Source: an uncultured Bacteroidales bacterium
Lineage (GTDB): Bacteria; Bacteroidota; Bacteroidia; Bacteroidales; Bacteroidaceae
NCBI GenBank assembly: GCA_902768605.1
Contig: CACXLY010000028.1
Span: forward strand, 1 to 64,000
Direction: 5' to 3'
Length of the DNA stretch: 64,000 nt
A program made the position numbers and the translations under genes. Each line of letters opens with the position of its first letter. Positions within the stretch are counted from its first letter, which is position 1. Below, in pieces: positions 48,684 through 57,437 of this stretch. The notes beneath the pieces were generated by a model. That model had not been told where the DNA came from. It was given only the letters and a program-made list of their open reading frames with translations, and ran no database searches.

Positions 48684-50387
48684 TTAATGCATCTTTGTCC
48701 CTGTGCGGGCTTCTACGACGTTCACGACGTAGTCGGCCAGCCTTTCGCATGAGTTGATGAGCTCCATGTAGATGGTGCCGATGCCGTAGGTGTACTTGTG
48801 GTTGTTGATGTCGATGATGTTTTGCGACTTCAACTGGTCGCGATAGTTGTTGATTTCCTTTTCCGTGTTGTAGCACTTGTAAACGTCGAAGTAATCCTTT
48901 CTGCCGTTCATCAGTTGGTTCATCTGTGTCAAGGCCTGGTCGATGAGGTTCATCATGGCATGCAGGTGCTCGTACTGCTCTTCGGTGAAGTGCTCCTTCT
49001 TGCCTTGCACCTTTTGGTTGATGGTCTGTGCCATGTGGTAACAGGAGTCGCCGATGCTCTCCACCTCCGATATCTCGCGAAGCATGGCACGTATTTTGGC
49101 CTTCGTCTCGTCGCTGAGATGCGCGTCGCTCACCTGGTCGAGGTATTCCGCGATGCTTATCTCCATGTTGTCGGCGATGTTCTCGTACTTCTCGATGCGG
49201 TTGAAGAGCTTTGTGAACTTGTTCTGGTCCTTTTCCGTAAGCAGCTCGTGCACCATTCCGAACATGCGCTGGATGCGGACGCTGAAGGAGGATATCTCCT
49301 TGTGTGCCTCGAGGACAGACAGCTCGGGCGTCTTCATGATGCCTGAGGTGATGAAGCGCAGGCGGAAGTCTTCCTCCTCCTTCGGACTCTTTGCCTTGAT
49401 AGCCCAGCATACGAATTTCTCAATCTGCGGGATGAACCAAATGAGCAAGAGCGTGTTGCTGATGTTGAAGGCGGAGTGGAAGGTGGCGAGCGCCACGCTT
49501 GCCTTGATGGCGAAACCTGAGTCGTCGGGGCTCATGGCGGGGTTGAAGCCTGATAAGTGGCAGACCATCGCGAAGAAAGGTTTCATCAGGAGCAGCACCC
49601 AAAAGACGCCGACGGCATTGAAGCTGAGGTGAGCGAAGGCAGCGCGGCGTGCTTGCGTGTTGGCGCTGAGTGCTACGATGTTCGACGTGATGGTGGTGCC
49701 GACGTTCTCGCCCAAGACGAGCATTACGCCCTGTTCGATGTGCAGGACGCCCGTCGAGCAGAGCATCATCGTGATGGCCATGATGGCTGCCGAGCTTTGG
49801 ACGCATAGGGTCAGCACTGTGCCGATGAGCAGGAAGAGGAGCGAAACGAGGAATCCTCCGTTGCGGAACTCCGAGAAGAAGGCGGTGATGGCTTCCTTCG
49901 ATTCCGGACTATCAACGAGCGAGAAGCCCGTCTCCTTCAGCGTGGCCAAGCCCAGGAAGAGGAACGCGACGCCGAACAGGAAGTCGCCCACGATGCGACG
50001 CTTCTTCATGTATATCAGTATGATGCCGAGGAAGAAGGCAGGATAGACGAAGTCGGAGATGTTGAAGCCCATGCCGAGCGACATGATCCATGCCGTCAGG
50101 GTGGTGCCTATGTTGGCACCCATGATGACAGAGATGGCCTGCACGAGCGTGAGCAGTCCTGCGTTCACGAACGAGACGGTCATCAGGGTTGTGGCCGTAG
50201 AGCTTTGCACGGCAGCCGTCACGAACATACCGGTCAGGGCGCCTGTGAAGCGGTTCGTGGTCATTGCGCCAAGCACGTGTCGCAACTGTGGGCCTGCCAT
50301 CTTCTGCAGCGCCTCGCTCATCGACTTCATGCCGAACATCAGCAATGCCAACGAGCCTAAAAGTTTAAAGATTATGAACAAGTTCAT
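48684..50387 (-). CDS. Na/Pi cotransporter family protein with PhoU-like domain
   Basis: Membrane protein of the NptA/PNaS family, 567 residues. Residues about 1-310 hold two inverted membrane repeats, each with a QSS motif (VTAAVQSSTATTLM near 60, LCVQSSAAIMAITMM near 195), and MGANIGTTLTAWI and LGENVGTTITSNI. Residues about 350-560 are a PhoU-like helical domain (YENIADNMEISIAEYLDQV, ESIGDSCYHMAQTI). It likely imports phosphate with sodium. Apparently monocistronic. Confidence 0.92.
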   Translation of the reverse strand: MNLFIIFKLLGSLALLMFGMKSMSEALQKMAGPQLRHVLGAMTTNRFTGALTGMFVTAAVQSSTATTLMTVSFVNAGLLTLVQAISVIMGANIGTTLTAWIMSLGMGFNISDFVYPAFFLGIILIYMKKRRIVGDFLFGVAFLFLGLATLKETGFSLVDSPESKEAITAFFSEFRNGGFLVSLLFLLIGTVLTLCVQSSAAIMAITMMLCSTGVLHIEQGVMLVLGENVGTTITSNIVALSANTQARRAAFAHLSFNAVGVFWVLLLMKPFFAMVCHLSGFNPAMSPDDSGFAIKASVALATFHSAFNISNTLLLIWFIPQIEKFVCWAIKAKSPKEEEDFRLRFITSGIMKTPELSVLEAHKEISSFSVRIQRMFGMVHELLTEKDQNKFTKLFNRIEKYENIADNMEISIAEYLDQVSDAHLSDETKAKIRAMLREISEVESIGDSCYHMAQTINQKVQGKKEHFTEEQYEHLHAMMNLIDQALTQMNQLMNGRKDYFDVYKCYNTEKEINNYRDQLKSQNIIDINNHKYTYGIGTIYMELINSCERLADYVVNVVEARTGTKMH

Positions 50388-50440
50388 AATATGATAGTTT
50401 TGGATTAGGTGGCTGACTCTCGAGTCTCAACTCTCAACTC

Positions 50441-51253
50441 TCAACTCTCGCTCTCAAATTTAGCATTCGCTTTCTCCTCTTTCTTTTTCATCTTCTCTTT
50501 CCGCTCTCTTTCCTTCTCTTTCTTCCTCTCTATCTTGTGTATCTCGTCGAGATAGCTTGCCGTGATGATACCCGATGGCAGGGCAATCACGGCGATGCCG
50601 AAGAGTGCGGAGAGCATGCTAATCACTCGCCCCAAGTCGGTTGCCGGGCATAGGTCTCCGTAGCCAACAGTCGTCAGGGTCACTGTGGACCAATAGATTG
50701 CGTCGAGGAAAGTGCGGAATGTCACCTCGCCCGAGTAGGGATTGATGTGCGGCTCGAAGTTGAACATCGCCAGAGCCGTGATGAAGATGTAGGTGGCGGC
50801 AAAGAGGAGCAGCGAGGCAAACACCCTTCGCTCCTTCTTCAGCACGTCCAGGAAGATGAACATCTGCTCGGAATAGCGCAGCACCTTCAGCAGACGCAGC
50901 ATCTTCAGCATCCTGATGGTACGGAGTATCTTGAAGTTGCTGCCCAGGATATGGAAGCTCGGCAGGATGGAGAGCAAGTCGATGATGGCCCAGAAGCTGT
51001 AGGGATAGCTCACGAACGAGTGCTTGCCCTTCTTGAGTCGGAAGTCGGCCGTAATCCATCGCAAGATGTAGTCGATGATGAAGACAGTCGTCGTGAAGGC
51101 TTCCAAATAGGTGAAGTAGGGATGATGGTCCCAAAACATGAGGGGCACCACGCTCAGGATGATGATGATGAACATGACGACATCGTAGAGATGGCTCCAT
51201 ACGTTCGACCCCTCGTCAATCTCGATAAGCTCGTATAACTCTTTCCGCGTCAT
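50441..51253 (-). CDS. Voltage-gated-type ion channel
   Basis: Six-helix cation channel subunit, 270 residues. Helices S1-S4 are in residues 20-130, with a charged S4 (ILRTIRMLKMLRLLKVLRY). The pore loop TTVTLTTVGYGDLCPA near 190 has the potassium selectivity filter TVGYGD. The C-terminus is a long charged helix (EIHKIERKKEKERERKEKM). The last residues F-E-S-E-S-stop are read from a CTCAACT-type 7-bp array at about 50418-50456. Confidence 0.9.
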   Translation of the reverse strand: MTRKELYELIEIDEGSNVWSHLYDVVMFIIIILSVVPLMFWDHHPYFTYLEAFTTTVFIIDYILRWITADFRLKKGKHSFVSYPYSFWAIIDLLSILPSFHILGSNFKILRTIRMLKMLRLLKVLRYSEQMFIFLDVLKKERRVFASLLLFAATYIFITALAMFNFEPHINPYSGEVTFRTFLDAIYWSTVTLTTVGYGDLCPATDLGRVISMLSALFGIAVIALPSGIITASYLDEIHKIERKKEKERERKEKMKKKEEKANAKFESES

Positions 51254-51301
51254 GGTTTAATCTGACAATTTGACAATTATACAATCGTACTGTTTCCTTT
51301 G

Positions 51302-51309
51302 CAAAGATA
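51302..51309 (-). promoter_or_regulatory. -7 promoter element of the ion channel gene
   Basis: TATCTTTG on the minus strand, 49 bases before the ATG. Confidence 0.55.
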
Positions 51310-51413
51310 AGAAAAATCTTTGAACTGAGGAAAATATACGCTGAAAAATGTTTCATAAAAGCCCGAACTGCCCTCCGAGGCACCCCGCCCGGCAGGAAGA
51401 GTTCGCCGGCAAG

Positions 51414-51534
51414 ACGTGTCTGGTTTGCCATTTTGACGTGCTTAGTTTGCCAATTCAACGTGCTTAGTTTGCCAATTAGACGTGTCTAGTTTGCCAATTA
51501 GAAGTGTCTGGTTTGCCAATTAGACGTGTCTGGT
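51414..51534. repeat. 22-bp array H (GACGTGTCT type)
   Basis: ACGTGTC, ACGTGCT, ACGTGCT, ACGTGTC, AAGTGTC and ACGTGTC start at 51414, 51436, 51458, 51480, 51502 and 51524. Between them GTTTGCCAATT is almost constant. It occupies the gap (51254-51604) between the uvrA stop and the channel gene; the rest of the gap holds the channel promoter and no gene. Confidence 0.9.
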
Positions 51535-51604
51535 TCCGGAATATGATTCTGTGCACGAGTTGACAGGAAAGCTCAAAACGCTAATATAAATAATGTATAA
51601 CGGG

Positions 51605-54460
51605 TCACGCCAGCAGCGATTCCTTTGGTTCTCCGTTGTAGAGTATCTCGCCGCCGCGTCGTCCGCCGCCCGGTCCCATCTCGATAATCCAGTCGGCCGC
51701 GCGGATGATGTCGGGATTGTGCTCGATGACGATGATGGTGTTGCCCTTGTCCACGAGCTTGCGAAGCACTTCGAGCAAGACGCGGATGTCCTCGAAATGC
51801 AGTCCCGTCGTGGGTTCGTCCAGGATGTAGAGCGTGCGGCCCGTATCCCTTCGAGCCAGTTCGGCAGCCAGTTTGACGCGTTGGCTCTCGCCTCCCGATA
51901 GGGTGTTGCTGGGCTGGCCAAGCTTGATGTAGCCCAAGCCGACTTCTTGCAAGACCTTTATCTTATTGAGGATGGTGGGCTGATTCTGGAAGAACTCGAC
52001 CGCCTGATTGATGGTCATGTCGAGCACATCGGCGATGCTCTTGCCGCGGAAACGCACCTCGAGCGTCTCGCGATTGTAGCGCTTGCCCCGACACTCCTCG
52101 CAGGGAACGAAGACGTTGGGCAGGAAGTTCATCTCGATGGTACGGTAGCCGTTGCCGCCACACGTCTCGCATCGTCCGCCCTTCACGTTGAACGAGAAGC
52201 GTCCGGGCTTGTAACCGCGGATGCGAGCCTCAGGAAGTTCTACGAAGAGGTTGCGGATGTCCATGAAGACCCCCGTGTAAGTGGCTGGGTTGGAGCGTGG
52301 CGTGCGTCCGAGCGGGCTTTGGTCCACGTCGATTACCTTGTCGATGTTCTCCAGCCCCTCAATGGAACGATATGGCAGCGGCTCGGCGAGGGAGCGATAG
52401 AAATGCTTGCTGAGGATGGGGTAGAGCGTTTCGCTGATGAGCGAGCTCTTGCCGCTTCCGCTCACGCCGGTGATGCAAATCAGCTTGCCAAGCGGGATGC
52501 TGACGTCGATGTCCTTGAGGTTGTGGCCGCTTGCCCCTTTGAGTGTCAACAGCCTCTCTCCAGTCCTCTCCAAAGGAGACGGTGATGGTTCGGCGTTTCC
52601 TGCTTTGTTTGCCCCTCCTTTGGATGGGATGGGGGAGGCCTCGCCTCTCAGATACTTTGCTGTCAGCGTGTCTGTCTTCAGCATTTCCTTGTAGGTGCCC
52701 TGGAAGACAACTTCTCCTCCCCGGCGACCTGCAAGGGGACCGATGTCGACGATGTAGTCGGCATTCTCCATCATCTCGCGGTCGTGCTCCACGACAAGCA
52801 CGGTGTTGCCTGCATCTCTGAGAGCTTGGAGGGAATGGATAAGCTTGATGTTGTCGCGCTGATGAAGGCCGATACTGGGCTCGTCGAGTATATAGAGAAC
52901 ACCCACGAGCTGGCTCCCGATCTGTGTGGCAAGACGAATGCGCTGGCTCTCACCGCCTGAAAGGCTCATCGATGGGCGCGAGAGGGACAGGTAGTCAAGT
53001 CCCACATCGAGCAGGAACTTGAGTCGCGTCTTGATTTCCTTGATGATTTCCGCCGCGATGGCACGTTGGCGTTCGCTGATGTTATGGTCGAGCTGCTCGA
53101 GCCATTCGTAGAGTTGATTCAGTTCGAGGGCAGAGATTTCGGCTATGTTCTTGCCGTCGAGCAGGAAATGGAGCGACTCCTTCTTCAGCCGCTGCCCTTT
53201 GCATTCGGGACATTCACACGTGCCGCTGAACTGCTCAGCCCATCTCTGAGCCGCAGCCCCAACGTCGGCATCCCTCATTTGCTCGATGTACTTGACCAGT
53301 CCGTCGAACTCCGTATAGACGTCATTCGTGGTCTTTGCCTTGCTGGCAGGAATGCGAAGCCGCCCCGAGCTGCCTTCCAGTATCTCGTCAATCGCCTCGT
53401 CGGGCACCTCGCCAAGCGGTGTGTCTATGGTGCAGTCGTACTCCTCGAGGACGGCTTCCACTTGCCAGAATATCATGGCTTGCTTGGCTTTACCGAGGGG
53501 AGCGAAGCCTCCGTCGCGAAGCGAAAGGGACGGGTCGGGGATGACTTTGCCCTTGTCGATAATGTGCACGAAGCCAAGACCTTTGCAGCGAGGGCAAGCG
53601 CCCTGAGGACTGTTGAATGAGAAATCGTGAGGCGCAGGGTCGTGATAGGAGATGCCACTCGTGGGGCACATCAGGTGCTTGCTGTAGTGGCGGACTTCGT
53701 TGGTGTCCATATCGCAGACGAGCATCTCGCCCTCGCCCTGCTTCATGGCAATCTGTACGCTTTGCACAAGCCGCTTGTCGTCCTTGTCCTGCACTTGTAG
53801 GCGGTCCACCACGACCTCTATGCTGTGGTTGCGATAGCGGTCGAGCTTCATGCCAGGCACCAGTTCCTGCATCTCGCCGTCCACGCGGGCATAAATGTAG
53901 CCTTTGCGGCGAATGGTCTCGAAGAGTTCCTTGTAGTGTCCCTTGCGGTTCTTGACGAGCGGAGCAAGCAGGATGACGCGTTTGCCAAGGTAGTCGCTGA
54001 GCAGGAGGTCGAGTATCTGCTCCTCAGTATAGCGCACCATCTTCTCGCCGCTCACGTAGGAGTAGGCATCTGCAGCCCTTGCATAAAGGAGGCGCAGGAA
54101 GTCGTAAATCTCCGTCGTAGTGCCGACCGTGCTTCTTGGGTTCTTGTTCGTGGTCTTCTGCTCGATGCTGATGACGGGGCTCAGGCCTGTTATCTTATCG
54201 ACATCGGGCCGCTCCATGTTGCCCAGGAAGTTGCGTGCATAGGCGCTGAACGTCTCGATATACCGACGCTGGCCTTCGGCATAAATGGTGTCGAAGGCAA
54301 GGGAGGACTTGCCGCTGCCGCTGAGACCCGTGATGACTGTGAGGCTGTTACGCGGAATTTCTACGTCCACATTCTTGAGATTATGGACGCGGGCACCTTC
54401 TACGCAAATCTTCTCCCCGGCTTTACTCTTCTGCTGTAGCTCCGCCTTCTTCCTCGCCAT
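51605..54460 (-). CDS. uvrA: Excinuclease ABC subunit A
   Basis: DNA damage-recognition ATPase of nucleotide excision repair. Two ABC modules: Walker [17 protein letters not shown] near residue 37 and [17 protein letters not shown] near 635; signatures [12 protein letters not shown] near 490 and [12 protein letters not shown] near 830. Zinc-binding cysteines: [20 protein letters not shown] and [16 protein letters not shown] with CEECRGKRY. 951 residues from MARKKAEL, overlapping the previous gene's end by 38 bases. A linker near residues 575-610 ([20 protein letters not shown]) is encoded by copies of the intergenic CCTTTGGAGG element. Confidence 0.95.
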   Translation of the reverse strand: MARKKAELQQKSKAGEKICVEGARVHNLKNVDVEIPRNSLTVITGLSGSGKSSLAFDTIYAEGQRRYIETFSAYARNFLGNMERPDVDKITGLSPVISIEQKTTNKNPRSTVGTTTEIYDFLRLLYARAADAYSYVSGEKMVRYTEEQILDLLLSDYLGKRVILLAPLVKNRKGHYKELFETIRRKGYIYARVDGEMQELVPGMKLDRYRNHSIEVVVDRLQVQDKDDKRLVQSVQIAMKQGEGEMLVCDMDTNEVRHYSKHLMCPTSGISYHDPAPHDFSFNSPQGACPRCKGLGFVHIIDKGKVIPDPSLSLRDGGFAPLGKAKQAMIFWQVEAVLEEYDCTIDTPLGEVPDEAIDEILEGSSGRLRIPASKAKTTNDVYTEFDGLVKYIEQMRDADVGAAAQRWAEQFSGTCECPECKGQRLKKESLHFLLDGKNIAEISALELNQLYEWLEQLDHNISERQRAIAAEIIKEIKTRLKFLLDVGLDYLSLSRPSMSLSGGESQRIRLATQIGSQLVGVLYILDEPSIGLHQRDNIKLIHSLQALRDAGNTVLVVEHDREMMENADYIVDIGPLAGRRGGEVVFQGTYKEMLKTDTLTAKYLRGEASPIPSKGGANKAGNAEPSPSPLERTGERLLTLKGASGHNLKDIDVSIPLGKLICITGVSGSGKSSLISETLYPILSKHFYRSLAEPLPYRSIEGLENIDKVIDVDQSPLGRTPRSNPATYTGVFMDIRNLFVELPEARIRGYKPGRFSFNVKGGRCETCGGNGYRTIEMNFLPNVFVPCEECRGKRYNRETLEVRFRGKSIADVLDMTINQAVEFFQNQPTILNKIKVLQEVGLGYIKLGQPSNTLSGGESQRVKLAAELARRDTGRTLYILDEPTTGLHFEDIRVLLEVLRKLVDKGNTIIVIEHNPDIIRAADWIIEMGPGGGRRGGEILYNGEPKESLLA

Positions 54461-55163
54461 TATTGTATCCTGAAATGACGTTGATGGCCTTCTTGATGTT
54501 GTAGTCGATTCCGTCGCTGCCCTTTGCTGAGACATGCAGGAAATAAACGCCATCAGGCACGACTTTACCATTCACCTTTCCGTCCCAGAAGCCGTGCACG
54601 TCGTCCCATGAATAGAGCTTCTTGCCCCAACGATTGAAGATGACGGCATGAAAGTCCACGATACCTTTGAATCCGTCTTTGGGCTTGAGCTCGTTGTTCC
54701 ATTCGTCGCCATTTGGCGAGAAGCCGTTTGGGAAATCAAGGAAGCTTTCGCTGAGCACGCAGGTGATGAACTTCACATCCTCGCCTTCCTGCGGGAACTC
54801 GTAGTTCTCCACGCCTTCCTCGCCATAGAAGATGGCCTTGAGCTGAATCGTGTAGCTTCCGCTCTCGGTAAAGCTGTAGTCGAAGGTTTCATCGTTTCGG
54901 CGCACGAGGATTGTGCCGGGATTGTCAGTCTTCCACATCGTCCATTCGTACCATACATCGCTCTTGTAGCCTTCTGGAATGGTAGGATTGGCCGTAAATT
55001 CTACTCGGAAGGGATTGTTCAGCGTCTGTCCGTTCACATCACCTGTTTCCTCTTCGCCTTTTTCGTTGACCGTATAGTATGTGCCAACTGGGTCAACCGT
55101 TGGTATCTGTGCCCACGCCAAAAGTGGCAAAAGAGCAAGGAAAAAGAATAAAATGCGCTTCAT
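54423..55163 (-). CDS. Secreted protein with T9SS type B (gliding-motility) C-terminal domain
   Basis: About 246 residues from MKRILFF. A signal peptide ([15 protein letters not shown]) is followed by a beta-sandwich-like region with PKD-like features ([28 protein letters not shown]). The last 90 residues match the gliding motility-associated C-terminal domain: [52 protein letters not shown]. This domain directs export by the type IX system. An acidic tail ([13 protein letters not shown]) follows. It overlaps uvrA and may be cotranscribed. Confidence 0.85.
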   Translation of the reverse strand: MKRILFFFLALLPLLAWAQIPTVDPVGTYYTVNEKGEEETGDVNGQTLNNPFRVEFTANPTIPEGYKSDVWYEWTMWKTDNPGTILVRRNDETFDYSFTESGSYTIQLKAIFYGEEGVENYEFPQEGEDVKFITCVLSESFLDFPNGFSPNGDEWNNELKPKDGFKGIVDFHAVIFNRWGKKLYSWDDVHGFWDGKVNGKVVPDGVYFLHVSAKGSDGIDYNIKKAINVISGYNNGEEEGGATAEE

Positions 55164-55180
55164 ATCGTACAATATTTATG

Positions 55181-55188
55181 CAAATGTA
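55181..55188 (-). promoter_or_regulatory. -7 promoter element of the T9SS-sorted gene
   Basis: TACATTTG on the minus strand, 17 bases before the ATG at 55163, implying a short leader. Confidence 0.5.
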
Positions 55189-55232
55189 AAAAAAAACTGC
55201 GAACTATGAGCCATGAATTATGAACTTTTTTG

Positions 55233-55240
55233 TACTTTTG
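55233..55240 (+). promoter_or_regulatory. -7 promoter element of the LysM gene, leaderless
   Basis: TACTTTTG ends 5 bases before the ATG at 55246. With a start site about 5 bases after the element, the message would begin at or next to the start codon. Confidence 0.55.
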
Positions 55241-55245
55241 CATAA

Positions 55246-56577
55246 ATGAAACGTATTTTAATACTCATATATTGCATTTTGCCGACGTTTTTATGCGCTC
55301 AAGGGCTACTTTCGACACTTGAGGACATGCATAAGGTGGTCAAGGGTGAAACGTGGGAGAGTATTGCTGCCAGTCAGGGCATTTCTGTCGAGGAACTGAG
55401 GGCTGCAAATCCTGATGTGACGCGTAAGAAGCCGAAGAAGGGCACCTTGCTGATTATCCCCAAGAAGCCTTTGCCTCCTCAGCCGCAATACGTGCCTGTT
55501 AGCGAAGTGCCTGAAAAGCCCACCCGCGTCATCCGTACGGCCATTCCTGACCTGAAGGTAGGTGTGCTGCTTCCCCTTGCCGATAAGCGAATGGTGGAGT
55601 TCTATCGCGGCTTCCTAATGGCTGCAGACAGCGTGCGCAAGAGTGGCGTCAATCTCGACATTTATGCTTGGGATTGCGGGACGACAACGGATAAGATAGA
55701 GGCTTTGCTGCCCGAGCTGAAGGAGTTGGATGTCCTCTTCGGCCCTGCTTCTGCCTCGCAAATACCGCCCGTCGCTGAGGCTTGCAAAGAGCAGGGAATA
55801 CGCCTCGTGCTGCCCTTCTACAGCGGTCAGACCTTGCAGGACTATCCCCTCGTCTATAACGTGACTGCACCAAGCACATACCTCTATAGTGCCGCTCTGA
55901 CGAAGCTGATGAGCTTCTATCCCGACAGGAACTATGTTATTGTCCACACGGGGAATGCCGACAACAAGGGCAGGAACCTCACAGAGGCCGTGACGCTGGC
56001 GCTGGCCCAGCATACTGCTACGGCTCGCAAGCTCGAGCTTGAGGGCGACGACTTTGCTTATGAGGCAGCCTTCAATCAGTTCCGCGACAACGTGATTGTC
56101 CTCGACGACAGCAACGTCCGCTCGCTCAACATCCTTCTCGCCCACCTCAAGGACTTCCGCGCGAAGCATTCGCAGTATCGCCTCTCTCTCTTGGGCTACG
56201 ATGCTTGGCAGGAGGATTCTGAGACGCTTCTCGACGACTTCTTTGCCTTCGACAGTTTCATCATCAGCCCATACTATTATAATATATGGGACGACAGGAT
56301 AAAGGCATTCGAGCGCGACTACCTGCTGAACTTCCGCACGTCCATCGGCTCGTCCAATCCGCGCTTTGCGGCTCTTGGCTTCGACCTCGGATGCTATTTC
56401 CTTTCGGGGCTTGGCAGCCTGGGCGACACGTTCGAGCAGATGCAAAGCGGCATCCATCAGCAGCCCTACCAGAGCTGGTTCCGCTTCGAGAGAGGCACCT
56501 CAGGATTGAGCTTCTTCAACAACTTCGTGCAGTTCATCCACTACACCACAGAGAATAAAGTTGAGATTATCCGATGA
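55246..56577 (+). CDS. LysM plus periplasmic-binding-fold protein
   Basis: 443-residue exported protein. A signal peptide (ILILIYCILPTFLCAQG) is followed by a LysM domain (residues about 28-72, HKVVKGETWESIAASQGISVEELRAANPD-type) that binds peptidoglycan. A proline-rich linker leads to a type 1 periplasmic-binding-like fold (about 100-440) starting LKVGVLLPLADKRMVEFYRG. The arrangement recalls LpoA-type activators of peptidoglycan synthesis, which is a suggestion only. It overlaps the next gene by 4 bases. Confidence 0.85.
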   Translation: MKRILILIYCILPTFLCAQGLLSTLEDMHKVVKGETWESIAASQGISVEELRAANPDVTRKKPKKGTLLIIPKKPLPPQPQYVPVSEVPEKPTRVIRTAIPDLKVGVLLPLADKRMVEFYRGFLMAADSVRKSGVNLDIYAWDCGTTTDKIEALLPELKELDVLFGPASASQIPPVAEACKEQGIRLVLPFYSGQTLQDYPLVYNVTAPSTYLYSAALTKLMSFYPDRNYVIVHTGNADNKGRNLTEAVTLALAQHTATARKLELEGDDFAYEAAFNQFRDNVIVLDDSNVRSLNILLAHLKDFRAKHSQYRLSLLGYDAWQEDSETLLDDFFAFDSFIISPYYYNIWDDRIKAFERDYLLNFRTSIGSSNPRFAALGFDLGCYFLSGLGSLGDTFEQMQSGIHQQPYQSWFRFERGTSGLSFFNNFVQFIHYTTENKVEIIR

Positions 56578-57293
56578 AACGCCTCGCTGTATTTCTGTTG
56601 TCTGTTGCCTGTTGTCTGTTGCCCGTTCACGCGCAAGTCGGTGAACCCCGCACAGACCTTGCTGTGGGCATGAGTGGAGGCGTTGCCTTGAACCAGGTGT
56701 CGTTCAAGCCAGCCATCAAGCAGAGCATGAAGCCAGGCGCTACGTTGGGCTTTACGGCCCGATACACTTGCGAGAAATACTTCAGCCTGCTTTGTGCCTT
56801 TCAGGGGGAATTGAACTACTCTATGGCCGGTTGGAAAGAGAATCCTGAGACCTCCGCCATGGGCTATGATGGCGGCTCTTATCAGCGTACGGTTCACTAC
56901 GTTCAGATGCCTTTGCTGGCCAATCTCGGCTACGGACGCGAGCGTGGCGGCCTGAAGGGATTCCTCGTCGTAGGTCCTCAGCTCAGCTTCTGCATCGGCG
57001 AGACGGTGAAGACGACGGGCGACGGCGCTGGCTACGTCCCGCATCAGCTCGACGGCCTGCAGAACCAGCATGAGCTGAAGGTGCAGAGGAAGTTTGAATA
57101 CGGCATTACAGGCGGCCTCGGCATAGACTTCAGTACGAAGAAAGGTCACCACTTCATCCTCGAAGGCCGATACTTCTACGGCTTGAGCGATATGTTCAAG
57201 AACTCGAAGAAAGACCCCTTTGCCCGTAGTGCCAACAGTACCATCATCGCCAAAGTGTCCTACCTCTTCGACATCAAGAGAACGAACCTGTAG
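56574..57293 (+). CDS. PorT-like outer membrane beta-barrel protein
   Basis: 239-residue predicted outer-membrane barrel. The signal peptide (LAVFLLSVACCLLPVHAQ) is encoded by a CTGTTGT/CTGTTGC 7-bp array (about 56596-56624). Alternating strands follow (LAVGMSGGVALNQVSF, ARYTCEKYFSLLCAFQGEL, YVQMPLLANLGYG, GFLVVGPQLSF, GITGGLGIDFSTKKGHHFILEGRY) and the protein ends in VSYLFDIKRTNL. The ATGA overlap with the LysM gene indicates an operon. PorT proteins take part in type IX secretion in relatives; this member may have another role. Confidence 0.8.
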   Translation: MKRLAVFLLSVACCLLPVHAQVGEPRTDLAVGMSGGVALNQVSFKPAIKQSMKPGATLGFTARYTCEKYFSLLCAFQGELNYSMAGWKENPETSAMGYDGGSYQRTVHYVQMPLLANLGYGRERGGLKGFLVVGPQLSFCIGETVKTTGDGAGYVPHQLDGLQNQHELKVQRKFEYGITGGLGIDFSTKKGHHFILEGRYFYGLSDMFKNSKKDPFARSANSTIIAKVSYLFDIKRTNL

Positions 57294-57393
57294 TCATCTG
57301 TCACGAAGCGGGAATTGAGGCTCTGATTTGCAGATAGTTACTTATTTGACGCATGCTAGATTGCTTTGCAAAACGCGCAAAAATGGTCACTTA

Positions 57394-57437
57394 CGCGTTC
57401 CTAAATGACTAATTACACGTGTCTATTCGGGGGAAGT
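57394..57437. repeat. 22-bp array I (two units)
   Basis: CGCGTTCCTAAAT at 57394 (compare CACGTTCCTAAAT of array F) and CACGTGTCTA at 57416; one more step of 22 gives 57438, the dnaG stop codon. Confidence 0.55.
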
